Origin: Paragorgia papillata
Lineage: Eukaryota > Cnidaria > Anthozoa > Scleralcyonacea > Coralliidae
Direction: 5' to 3'
DNA: 64,000 nucleotides
NCBI GenBank assembly: GCA_035771165.1
Contig: JAWNZC010000232.1
Span: 2,594,001 to 2,658,000, forward strand
The notes below the pieces were generated by a model. That model was not told the origin of the DNA and made no database searches. It worked only from the letters and a program-made list of their open reading frames with translations. Positions 43,774 through 54,265 of the stretch are shown here, in pieces; position 1 is the first letter of the stretch, and every line of letters starts with the position of its first letter. A program made the translations under genes and the position numbers.

Positions 43774-43930
43774 GGCTTTACGGCTTCTTTATGGACAAGA
43801 GAGTGAACTAAGTTCACAAAATTTAAGGCACAAAACCCAAATAGTCGAATTCTGCTGCTTAGGTCGATCCAAAGATATTAGAATAGTCAGTAAATAACAT
43901 TTAAAAGAGTAAAGACTGCCGACTACGCCA

Positions 43931-44023
43931 TGTTTAATGTCTAATCAATATAACTATACATGTGTTCGTACCCAGTCCCTTTATAGCTCTCTACTTTTAT
44001 ACTTCCGGTATTATAATATCACA
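43931..44023 (-). repeat. 5' LTR of gypsy-2
   Basis: The partner of 39057-39148. It is flanked outside by the GATGA duplication and inside by the primer-binding site at 43916-43930. Confidence 0.92.
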
Positions 44024-44028
44024 GATGA

Positions 44029-44800
44029 GAAAACTGATTTAAATCATTTAATGAAAGTTGAACATTTCAAAGCAAAATTTAGATTTCATTATTAAATTCT
44101 GGTTGTAAAAAAATAAATATATAGTTTTTAGGAGGTTTCAAAAGGGATTAATTTTAGCAAGCCTTGAAATGGCTTCTCTATGCATGTACATTTTGCCAAG
44201 GCAGTATTAAAAGTAATTAACAGCTCAGAAATTACATTTATAATAGAGTCTGAGATAAAAAGAATTCAGTAGAATCGGATTCCAGAAAGAAGAATTCAAA
44301 AGACAACGTTTCAGTCGAAACACAGCCAAGAAAACCAACAAAGCCCATGCGTATTTTTAATAATAAAAAGTGCATGCACGTCCACCACGGCTAACTATAA
44401 GCCTTAAAGGTAGTGTTTTAAGTTAGCTTTAGTTAAGCTGACTTATGGTTTGGATGAGCGAAAGGAAAGCACGAAAACGTGAAGCTGAATATTGTTTAGG
44501 TTAAGCGAAAACTTGAAAACAACAAGAATTCTACCGTTAACCACTTTAAGATGATTTAAAGTGAGTGTCTTCAAACCAGGGAGTTTTTGTTTACCATACG
44601 GCGTTTGGTTTCTTCAAGTTCTCTGGTTTCTCTTCAAGATATATTAAACGGATTTTTTGTATCATTTTCTTCGTGCTCCATTTCATTTCGTTTCGTTTAA
44701 ATAAACGAAAGCAAAATACTATTTGTTTGAGAGTTTATAGTTTTCTTCGTCGCTAGTCACCAGTGTCCAACTATTCTTACCGCGTGACACCGTGCCATAC

Positions 44801-44831
<31 letters not shown>

Positions 44832-45510
44832 CCAGATTTCGTCTCCCTCGCTTTTTCTCCACGCGCGTAAAGTGGACTACACGCATGTCGAGATTAGCAC
44901 CCTCACCGGGCTCCGGGCCTTCGGCCCTACGCCCCGGGCTCGGGGATTATTTTTTGCGTCGCAGGTTTAGTCTCCCGGCCGCGCGAAATTGCCGTAATGG
45001 CCGTCGCTTTGCGAAACAGAAGTTTGGCGAGTTGTTTCTTTTGAACCAAGCTTTTATTGCCATTTTATCGATGTTTTTGAGTATTTGCAAGACATTTCAC
45101 TGTTTCTCAGTCGTTTACGTGTTGGCTATCGACAGGCTGTCGATCAAAAATAAGCTCGCAATGCGGTGGCGGAGTGGCGGACCTTCATCTAATGAGTACG
45201 ACCTTTGTCTGAGCAATCAGAACGTGTTCTTCGAAAGGAGCAACAAGGAATCAATCTCTATCTCTCGACGATACTAGACATTGTATGGCCGTTTTATCAA
45301 AACTCGCCAAGTAAAGGTAAGCTGTCTCGTTATTTCCATTGGTAGACTATTTTCACAAACTCCAGTTACAATGTTCACAGTATATTTAGATAGCCATTGC
45401 CCAAAGTTAGTTTATATTTTAAACTAAAATTTTTATAAGTTTTTATACCATCTTTAAACCATTTTGTTTGAGCAGTTTGCTCAATATTTTGACTATTGGG
45501 CCCTAGGGTT
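44029..45510. other. No gene recognised; (AT)n and a dispersed repeat
   Basis: It holds an (AT)n run at 44801-44823. A phrase at about 44858-44905 (TCCACGCGCGTAAAGTGGAC, then TGTCGAGATTAGCACCCT) is shared with 13168-13220. A GC-rich snap-back follows at 44908-44945 (CCGGGCTCCGGGCCTTCGGC and its continuation). The 130-codon plus frame from 44885 starts in this GC block and shows no domain. Confidence 0.45.
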
Positions 45511-45515
45511 GTATG

Positions 45516-45925
45516 TCAACATGATTTTGAATTTTGAGCATCATAGTGAGGCAACAGTATAGTTCCACTGACATTCTCGGGCTTAGCTAATTCGCTGTTT
45601 TCCTCAATTAGAGCATCACCTGTTGTGTTAAGAACCCATCCTTCTTTTTCTTCACTGCATTCACGGACCCGGAGATTTTTCAATGTATAAACACCACCGA
45701 GAGAGACTTTCTCAATGTGACTCGCCATAAAAGTAACTTCAGATAACATGATTCATCAGCAATATAACAATGCCTTTTCTTCAACTTCATTGAACCAACA
45801 ACTTCCACTTCTTCTTCCTTCGAAACAACTTTTGCAGTTAAATTAACCATATCCATATCTACACTATCTTCTACCACTGCTTTTAAAGACAAAGCAGTCT
45901 TTTCCACATCTTTATGCTGGAAATC
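45516..45925 (-). pseudogene. OB-fold-like (nucleic-acid-binding) gene fragment
   Basis: The minus strand reads HKDVEKTALSLKAVVEDSVD, VNLTAKVVSKEEEVEV, LKKRHCYIADESCYLKLLLW, then in a second frame SHIEKVSLGGVYTLKNLRVR. The pattern (strand, KK-x-x-IAD, L-x-LW, G-x-x-Y-x-L-x-x-L-x-VRE) resembles OB-fold modules of single-strand-binding proteins that I associate with multicopy cnidarian sequences. An AG acceptor precedes HKDVEK (about 45926). One frameshift near 45735 breaks it. The family call is by pattern only. Confidence 0.45.
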
Positions 45926-45929
45926 ATAC

Positions 45930-47160
45930 AGTACTCTGATGAACTTGCTTCTCTAATCTTAAAAATGAATATTAGCAAAATGGAGGATTTATTAGTGGAG
46001 GATTTCCACCCAAATTAATTGACAAAAATTGAATATATATATATATGTCTGTATATAATTATCTGACTGTATGTAAACATGAAATTGGTTCAAACATTTC
46101 ATAATTACGAGTTTATTAATTAAATCTGTAGCTCAGTTACTCGCAGGGGAAGCCAATATTAAAAATACTTTTTTTTAGTCAGTTGTTTACGACAGCTGAC
46201 AGGCGCCATTAATGTAGCAAACTTTATGCAAGAGAAATGAAATGAGTTATTAAGAAACACCATATGGCTTGTGACATACCTATAAACTTCACACATGTGC
46301 GACAGGGAAGCCTTTCCCTTGTGCATAAAACACCTCTGCTAGCAGGTAAACCTATAGTTTATTGAGCTAGAAATATGTCAAAATATGCTAACAATGTCAT
46401 ACTGAGCTTGCATTTTAATGCTGACATTGAATTTCCTGCTGAAAAACATGGTATTTGACCTATTCTGGCTATTCATATCTGATACAAGAGTACACTATGG
46501 ATGAAATGCATTGTGGTTGTGACATTGCCCATTCAGTCCATCGTCAAGTGCTAAGTTGATTACTGTGTATGTTTCACCATTCGTACATCTCTTTTATAAG
46601 GAATGTTCATGTGGAGGGTTAACCATTAAAGAAGACTAGGAAGTACCATAAATGATCTGAATATATTGATACATCGACGCTGTGAATTTTGGTTCAAATA
46701 TCCAATGAAGAATGAGAACTAGTAACTACTGTAACTACTGTAACTATTAACACTAATCTAAACTGTATACAGTATTATGAACAGTAACTGAAATAATTTC
46801 ATTTGAAATAATGCATTTTTTCTTAGAATAAATCACTACACTTCAAGGTTGTCTGGCTAACAGACACGTTTCTCAACATTTATTTTCGTACTATCCCTTA
46901 AGGTTTGACATAAAAAGTGTAAAATGTGAAAAACGTCATTTTGAAGTATGTATACTTGTATAATCAAACTGCTCAGAGAAATGGTAAAGACAGACAAAAT
47001 ATAGGTAAAGTAGTGGCAGATCCCAGACTCCAGCGCGGTATAATTCAATATGGCGGGAAGAGCAAGTTTACTTCGAACATTTTCACACAAAACGTGTTTC
47101 AAAATACGCATTGGGGAATTTAAAATCATTCATGGATTATTTATTTACCCAGGGACGACG
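45930..47160. other. No gene recognised
   Basis: The sequence is AT-rich, with a short (AT)n at 46034-46045 and small chance frames. Confidence 0.4.
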
Positions 47161-47173
47161 AAATACGATGAAG

Positions 47174-47616
47174 TAGCGGTGTGCGTCGAATCGGATTGAC
47201 CCCTTGTAATCCGAGGGTTTGCCAAAACTGTCAATCCGAAGCCAAAAAATCGTAGTCCGATCCAATCCGATCCTAAAACAGCTGGTCAAATCCGTTCCGA
47301 TCCGATTCGGTCCGAGAAAATTAAAACACTGGATATATGTAGGAATAATTGCGCAAACTTTCCGAAAAGAAGACCAATGAACAAATAAATTTATATACAA
47401 CTAGTGAATTTGTTAATTTTGTGACAAAAAAAATGACAAAAGTGAATCTGATGCGGATAAAAAAGCGCAAAATCCGATTCGATCCGATCTGGGGGAAAAA
47501 AGAACAAATTCCGATCCGATCCGAGAAAAAAAGAACAAAATCCGATCCGATCCGAACGATAAAAGTTTATTCCGAATCCCATCCGAATCCGATCGGATTG
47601 GATTCGCACACCTCTA
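47174..47616. mobile_element. 443-bp hAT-type MITE
   Basis: The ends are TAGCGGTGTGCGTCGAATCG and, inverted, TAGAGGTGTGCGAATCCAAT. The flanks are CGATGAAG (47166-47173) and CGATGGAG (47617-47624), an 8-bp duplication with one mismatch, as hAT elements make. The interior is made of GATCC/TCCGA-type simple repeats (GATCCGATCC). Confidence 0.75.
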
Positions 47617-47624
47617 CGATGGAG

Positions 47625-49270
47625 ACACGGCGAATTTGCTGCACAATCCGCTCAACCACCGGCGAAATTCGCCGTTCGCCGGTCTAAATCTGAAAGACTG
47701 CAACCGGCCTTAACTATTGGTGAGAGGCAGCACGCTAACAGCACACACCATCTGTGCTCAGTACACGCTTTCCGTCAAGTATACAGTGTATCTTCACAAA
47801 ATGTCGCAGTACTGTCCGAACCAATGCAAGTGGGTATTGGTGGCAAATTTTGGTGGCTTTGCCACCTTGCACAGTTATTTGACAGCACAATACCACGTAT
47901 ACAGTATTTGAATTATACGTTGTTCCAATCTAAGTTGTCCATGCATGTAAAACACGCTTGGCACAAATGCCCTCGGAATCGCCGAAGGTCGCCATGCATT
48001 GCGCACAGCGGTTTTCCTCCAAAAAAGAAACAAAATGGCGGTGGATTTGCAACTGAGTTACTGGTCGTAGTTCGATTGTGCAGTAAAGAAGTATGATAGT
48101 TGTACGGCACTACTTCGTGATCGCTCAGAAACTGTTCAGCTTTCTCGGGTTGTAATTTTTTTACAAAATAGTTTCGGACTAGAAGGCCGTATGGTGTATT
48201 TATAACAAATGTTCGAAGCCGAAATGTCAGATGACTCAGATCTGGTTCTCTACTCTAGTTAAATATACTTGTCAGTAGAAAAATACTGTGGATTTTCGGT
48301 ATTGTGCCATGCAATTATTTTGCTTTCACAATAACGATCTGCTTTAAGTTGATTTATTCTTAATATTGACTGGTGAAGGATTTGTTTGACAGAGATTATC
48401 AGCAGTCCTGACAGTGAGTGACACACTTCTTAATTCAAAATAGAGAGTCATTATGGGTCAAGAATATGGTACAGCATATACCTAGGCAAATATCAATGTA
48501 AAACATTTTTGTACTGCCTGTACAGTATACTGTAGTTGAAGTATTCTAAATATGTTTCTTGGCACCCCCCTGAAAACATCAAAATTGTAGAAGAAAACAA
48601 TTAAAACTTAGCTTCGCTGCCTTTTAAATTCAAGAATGGTGTATCATGGTAATAGCTGCAAATCATTATTATTCTACCCTACTCTTTCCCTAAACTCAGC
48701 CATCCTCTCATCAAACCAATCAACCCCTCTCCCAAAACCTACCCAGTTCCCCTCCCTCCACCCACCCACCTCCCACCCACCTCCCACCCACCTCCCACCC
48801 CCACACCACCCCAACCCCACCCCCACCACACACTCCTGCAAACTCTGCTTAAATTTTCAGTTTAATATATAAAACAAGACAGAGAAGAATTAGTATTTTG
48901 CATCTGATCACAGCATAGGTTTAAAAGCTGCTGTACTACAAAATCAAGATAAATGTAAACACATTACACATATATTCAGGACTCTATAAATCAGATAGTC
49001 CTCAGTAACTGTAAGTAGATACAAGACCAGCCAGGTGGGTGACACTGAAAGAGGTAAGGTGCCTTCATCTGGAACACAACTGTTCGACACTATAAACAGA
49101 AAAAGATAATATGCGATGTTTATAGATGTGCATATTCAGCAAAGAAACACAGCTCTTTGATACAATTTATATTATCATAAGAGTAGACAATTGCATAATA
49201 TAAATAGCTCTGTGTCAGTCTGTGTCAAAGACAAAGATTCATGTAAGAGCTCAATTGTAATTGAAATAGC
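47625..49270. other. No gene recognised; C-rich minisatellite inside
   Basis: Only short frames occur. A CCCACCCACCT-type repeat lies at 48748-48835. Confidence 0.4.
48748..48835. repeat. (CCCACCCACCT)n minisatellite
   Basis: About four tandem copies of an 11-base C-rich unit grade into CCCCAACCCCACC. The complementary strand is G-rich and could form quadruplexes. Confidence 0.8.
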
Positions 49271-49299
49271 TATAATATATATAGAACAATTATTATGGG

Positions 49300-49400
49300 A
49301 GAATGAACTCGGGTGGAGAATAACCAACCAACAGCTCCCAACTTGACCTGTAGCTAGTAAACCAAAAGTTGTGGGCTTGAATCCCAGCTGGGCCAAGTTG
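49300..49400. repeat. tRNA-like / SINE-like segment
   Basis: The stretch CAGCTCCCAACTTGACC, GTAGCTAGTAAACC, then GGGCTTGAATCCCAGCTGGG includes a reasonable B-box (GGCTTGAATCC) and a weak A-box. No cloverleaf with a proper acceptor stem is visible, so it is not a tRNA gene but may be a tRNA-derived SINE head. Confidence 0.3.
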
Positions 49401-49439
49401 ATTTTTCTCTACTTGTCCAGTATATGGTTCATCACTCAG

Positions 49440-51340
49440 TACAATATACAGTACAATGATAGCCTAACTCACATTACTAAGCCTTTGAGTGATTTAATAA
49501 AAGAAGCATGGTACGGGTTGTACATCAACAAATAAACAGCTCTGATACACTTTGAGTATGAGCTAGCTCTGTAACAGCTGCACAGCTAAAACAAGCATAA
49601 TAAAGACATGTTCTGCCATTTATATCATCGGCTAATATTATATGTAAATATAGCTCTGTGGCACAGTATAAATAAAGCAATAATACATGTACACAAGCTG
49701 TACTTGTGCACCAGCAAAGAAACAAAAATATATATATAAAAATATATATGTGACACTAAATTGAGATACTGTAAATGTAACCATACAGTAATGTAAACAC
49801 ATAGATAATACATATTTAAGCGACATAATTTATAAGCATAAGCTATGATTGAACAAACTGGGCTAAGATGAGGCATGGCATAATTGCAGGCACACTATAG
49901 TTTACTGTACTTTACATATGTACATAAACATAACAAAACACAGCTCTGGCATTGTTTTACTGCACATGGATGGACCAATTTATACATGGGCTATCATTTG
50001 CATCTCTGTACGCTTCGAAATAACTAAATAAGTCCAACAAATCTATCTAACACGTTTCTTCATGTAAACAATTAATTGGCAATTGTACAGCAAAGACATA
50101 TATTCTCTGCAGAAGCTCGCAATCTGCGTGCGATATCTCAAAAATTTTAATACAATTCACTTCTTACCTGGTTATTTACTCCTTTCAATGGTCTTGACAC
50201 AACTTGAATATCTTTAGTTTTCTTGTTTCTTCTATATTTTGTAACGATATGCAATTTCCAGGCGGTTTTACATCATATATCCCACCAACAAAACGAAGCA
50301 CTTGTATCACAAAGACATGCCTCGGCCGCGCGCGACGTCTCAAGAATATCGCTCCAAACAAATTAATAAGACCCAAAGTCGAAAAACAAAAAAGAAACGA
50401 GCTTAAGTTAACACTTTGGCTTTCCGACAAGCACAAAATAAATACCAGATCGGTTAAGACTAAAAAGTTATTTGAAGCTTTATATTGTTATATTTTAGCG
50501 TCCGGGCTCGAATTTCCAAATTTGCAAAAAGTGCTCACAAAGAATGAAGGCATGATCGCGCGAGAACAAAGATCACCATGGCAATCTTGGTACCACTGTG
50601 ATCCTCTTGTATTCCCCTACCACCCCCTCAAATAGCGTATTTAGCACAGGAAACCCAAGCGCTACAGAGCTATAAAAAGACGGCGCATATTTTTCAGAAT
50701 TTAATTCGTCACCAGTCTCCCAAATATGCTGACAATTGAAAAAAAAAAGAATGCGACACTTTCCTCTGGCGATTTTGATACATTTTGTGCCAAGCGTGAA
50801 AGTAATTAAAAAAACAATACTTCCCCTTTGTAAAATAAGCTAATCCCAACATTCTAACATGCCCATTTTCGCAGGCAAAATACGCTGCATGCATGCACGA
50901 ATGCGCGATCGCGCGGCATGGGATGGCCACTAATTAACGTAGCCAGAGTTAACGCCTAGTGGGCGTCTTGTTTCATTTATATTACTGCAATGTCCTGGTT
51001 TTTTTCCAACCTCATTAGATACATTAGTCTTAATAACAATCGCATATATTTGTAGCACAACATCTGTGTTAACCAAACTATAACTTCATTTATATTTCCA
51101 TTCTGCTTAGCCAACGTTATTAGACATAGGCAAATAAAGCACACTCACATAAAACAAAATTAACATTTCATTCCAAAATTTACCTTTTGGACGAATTGAT
51201 GCTGGCTTTGCTTTCAAAATATTATTATGTGAGCCAATTATCGCTCTATACAACTCAATGGGGATAGCCATATTTCGCTTTGAGTATAAAATACTCAAAC
51301 AATATTAAGAATTATATAACTTTTTAAATAAACCAGTAAT
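49440..51340. other. No gene recognised
   Basis: Related phrases containing AGCTCTG(t/a) recur at about 49150, 49205, 49539, 49564 and 49651, hinting at an old degenerate tandem array. The frame at 50204-50635 (plus, 143 codons, Lys/Arg-rich) has no recognised domain. Confidence 0.35.
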
Positions 51341-51363
51341 TTATTGGCACAATTTATTGGCAA

Positions 51364-51631
51364 AGTGGCACAATGGCTTGCTAAAATAAATTATACATAG
51401 CAGTGGCACAACGGCTTGCTAAAATAGATTAAATAGCAGTGGCACAACGGCTTGCTAAAATAGATTAAATGCAGTGGCACAACGGCTTGCTAAAATAGAT
51501 TAAATAGCAGTGGTACAACGGCTTGCTAAAATAGATTAAAGAGCAGTGGCACAACGGCTTGTTAAAATGGATATAGCAGTGGCACAACGGCTTGTTAAAA
51601 TAAATTATATAGCAGTGGCACAACGGCTTTC
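51364..51631. repeat. About 36-bp tandem repeat, 7-8 copies
   Basis: The unit is AGTGGCACAACGGCTTGCTA followed by AAATAGATTAAATAGC. The last unit is cut by the MITE at 51636. The pattern resumes with AAATAGATTATAGCGGTAGC after 52731, so the MITE pair landed inside the array. Confidence 0.85.
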
Positions 51632-51635
51632 TAAA

Positions 51636-52054
51636 GGCCTGGCCAAACGCTTTCAACATTTCATTCAACATCATTCAACATTGTTGAATTCAACAGTTGA
51701 AAGCGTTTGGCCACCCCTGTTGAATGATGTTGAACGTTGTTGAATGATGTTGAACGAAATTTCAACATGTTCAAATTTTCGTTCAATACGCGTTCAACAT
51801 TTCGATTGTTCTCAAAATTTGAAAGGTTTGAACGCATTTGGCCACATTTCATTCAACTTTGTTCAACAGAGACATGCGCTATGCGGGATATTGTCGATTC
51901 CAGCTTTTGTGGTAGCCCGCGTTCAATTAATTGTCATTCATGAATGTTGAACGATGTTGCATTCATTTGGCCACTCGTGCTTTCAACATTATTCAACATC
52001 GTTCAACAATGTTGAATGATGTTGAATACGATGTTGAAAGCGTTTGGCCAGGCC
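51636..52054. mobile_element. 419-bp MITE, palindrome-rich
   Basis: The ends GGCCTGGCCAAACGCTTTCA and its inverse are perfect over about 24 bases. The interior is packed with short dyads of the type TTCAACATTGTTGAA and GTTCAACATCGTTCAAC. No clear target duplication was found. Confidence 0.75.
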
Positions 52055-52058
52055 ATAA

Positions 52059-52728
52059 GACTGCGCTCAAACGAGTCCAGTATAGAAAATAAACGGTAAA
52101 ACGTGGTTACGTTCACACGAGTCCTTCATATTTTAACGACGCTTTGAAGGTGTTCACACGACTCCGGAACACTTCTGGTGTACAACCGATATTGCAATGC
52201 TGTGCACTATTTAAATAGTCATATCTCGTCAAAATTAATGGAAACGAGGAGCAATTGAAAGAATATTATCCCACCAAAGTGTATAAGGCATTCTAAGTTT
52301 ACAATTTTAGTCTTTCTGTTAGGAACTCTTCTTATTGACTTAATCTTCCCCTATTTCACTGGCTAGTCATTGTTGTAATAATGTTATAATTGTTCAAACA
52401 GCAGCACAAGTTCTTAGCAGAAGCTTTCCGAAGTCGAGAAGACAAATAAACTTTTCCATTGTTGACAAATACGCCAACCGTTTGGTTAGGAGCAGAAAAT
52501 TGAGAAACTGGGCACTAAAGCGGAGCGAAAAAAGTGCCGCATCTTATGCTTACACGACACCAACAAGGGTTCCGTTTTCATCTCGCTCCGTCTAGAAATC
52601 GTTTTCAAAAAGCTCCGGTTAGAGCACCGTTTTCACACAATTTCGATCCGGTGCCGTGTGAACGCAACGGCGTTTTGTGACTTTTTTGCGCCGTTTTCAA
52701 CTCGCTCCGGACTCGTGTGAACGTGGTC
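52059..52728. mobile_element. 670-bp MITE with TAA duplication
   Basis: The left end GACTGCGCTCAAACGAGTCC and the inverse of the right end, GACCACGTTCACACGAGTCC, match at 17 of 20. TAA flanks both ends (52056-52058 and 52729-52731). It is PIF/Harbinger-like by duplication size. The interior repeats ACTCCGG and CGTTTTCAACTCGCTCCG in both orientations. Confidence 0.6.
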
Positions 52729-52739
52729 TAAAATAGATT

Positions 52740-53360
52740 ATAGCGGTAGCAAAATGTTGACAAAATCATAAAATTAAAATACTTCCCGTGGCACAATCCA
52801 CGGTATAAATACAAAGAAATTGTTGACTTACTTGAATACTTGAACTTTCGTTTATTTTTCGTAATTTCTTACTAGGTACACACAACAAGTCGTTCACTGA
52901 CTTGAAGCATCAATGACTAAAAAGCTGCACGGACAAAAAATACAAACTTCGGCGAACTGTTAAGTTCTTAGGTTCTCGCGTGTTCGTAGACGCTCGGCGA
53001 ACTTTCGTCTACATTTCGTAAGTTCTTCGGTTCTGACGTAATTGTAGAGAAACCCTCAATCAAGCGGAGAATCAATAACAGCTGATAGCATAGTGCCGAG
53101 AGACCTTGAAGGTCAGTAGAAAAAAAAATGTTGTATTTAATTTATTTTTTTGCTGTAAATGCATTATTATATAATATAAATTCGGAATACAATTTGACTT
53201 GCATAATTTCCTGATTTCAATTTTAGTAATAACAGGTCTTTACCGGTTTGCAAAGATCACTCAGGAACCAATCAGATTGCAAAAAAATCGCCTTAGATAT
53301 TGCATTATCGTATTTGCAGTAATTTCGTACCTGAATTTAGCTAAACATTTTGCAATTGAT
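52740..53360. other. No gene recognised
   Basis: It is presumably intron or intergenic sequence 3' of the SRCR exon. It contains a local imperfect duplication (GTTCTTAGGTTCTCGCG and AGTTCTTCGGTTCTGACG near 52965-53037). Confidence 0.4.
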
Positions 53361-53364
53361 TTAC

Positions 53365-53688
53365 CTGATCTATTATTACATAGGACACCGGCATCTTTTG
53401 AGTGGTCACAATAGTCTATTCCCCATCCATCATGACGACAGTTTGCCAAGTGCTGCTCATTTCCTGAACAATCAACGTCAGCTAGCCATATTTGTCCCCT
53501 ACCATCGGGAACATCAGGACCTTGAAGAGCTGCACTAGCTCCTGGAAAGCCAAGTTGTCGACAAACCACTTGAGCATCGCTAAAGTCCCAGTTATAATCA
53601 CAAACCGTTCCCCATCTTCCTTGGTAAAATATTTCAACACGACCAGTTCCAGATGTGTTAAATGGTCCTTGTAAGCGTATTGGAATAC
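53365..53688 (-). CDS. SRCR-domain exon (intact)
   Basis: The exon is bounded by acceptor TTTCCATAG and donor GTAAAT. It encodes a complete scavenger-receptor cysteine-rich domain: IRLQGPFNTSGTGRVEIFYQ, RWGTVCDYNWDFSDAQVVCR, QLGFPGA, GQIWLADVDCSGNEQHLANC, HDGWGIDYC and AGVLC. Six cysteines fit the group A pattern. SRCR domains are extracellular ligand-binding modules, and each is often one exon in a multi-domain receptor. Neighbouring exons are not in the window, apart from a decayed relative at 10265-10450. There are no stops or frameshifts, so it is probably part of a living host gene transcribed leftward. Confidence 0.85.
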
Positions 53689-53729
53689 CTATGGAAAATA
53701 GCGAAAAATTTAAAATGTTCTATTCTTAT

Positions 53730-53945
53730 AATGCAATATTTAAAAAAACCCAATTTATTTAAGAAAGCTAGTGCAATTTTATTAATTCATAAGTTTTGAT
53801 TAGGTTTGGTTCTACCGAAAAACATGAGCTCCCTTTATTAAAATAAGTTTGCTAAACAATAAATGACAGAAATTTGTTACTCCATTATTGGCTCATTATG
53901 ATAGCTGACATCATCCTGGATATTATAAGCTGATAACCTTTTATT
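53730..53945. repeat. Intron-type repeat, second copy (partner 9620-9835)
   Basis: It lies just upstream (minus sense) of the intact SRCR exon. It shares ordered blocks with the segment near the decayed SRCR exon. Confidence 0.55.
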
Positions 53946-54265
53946 TTTATGTTAAAATTATCTTGTGTTGTTTTAAAAGAGCAAAAAAAAATAATTATAA
54001 TACCATGTACTGCCATCAAAACAGATTGGATGTTGGTCCAATCCTGTAAGTAGGGTTTATTTTGGAGGAGAGAAATATAGGTCGTTTAAACCCTGTGTTT
54101 TTGTTTTTTTAAATGTGTGTTCTTGTGTTACTGAATTAGTATGAGAGATTGGGAAGGTTTTTTTAGTTGAGCTTAGTATCTTGATAAAATAAAAAAATGG
54201 AGAGGGGAGGGGGAATTTTTTTATACAAGCTGAACTGCAGAGCAAGGGGTTGTTTGTTCCAGTTA

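Larger units (their letters stand above)
39057..44023 (-). mobile_element. Ty3/gypsy LTR retrotransposon 2 with very short LTRs
   Basis: The LTRs of 92 bp (39057-39148) and 93 bp (43931-44023) differ by one substitution and one indel. The perfect 5-bp duplication GATGA lies at 39052-39056 and 44024-44028. On the minus strand the 5' LTR is followed at once by TGGCGTAGTCGGCAG, a primer-binding site. The 3' LTR is preceded by AAGGAAAGGGGAGA, a polypurine tract. Coding order is gag, protease, RT, RNase H, integrase. A few frameshifts and a stop are present, but LTR identity (about 98%) implies a fairly recent insertion. Confidence 0.92.

Noticed and set aside
44885..45277. 130-codon plus-strand frame
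   Set aside because: Starts inside a GC-rich dispersed repeat and hairpin and shows no motif; likely chance.
47349..47687. 112-codon plus-strand frame
   Set aside because: Translation of GATCCGATCC-type repeats inside the hAT-type MITE.
49330..49400. tRNA gene
   Set aside because: A B-box-like element is present, but no acceptor stem or anticodon arm can be drawn; at best a tRNA-derived SINE.
53261..53364. Extension of the SRCR frame beyond 53365
   Set aside because: A consensus donor (GTAAAT) ends the exon at 53365; downstream translation is intronic.
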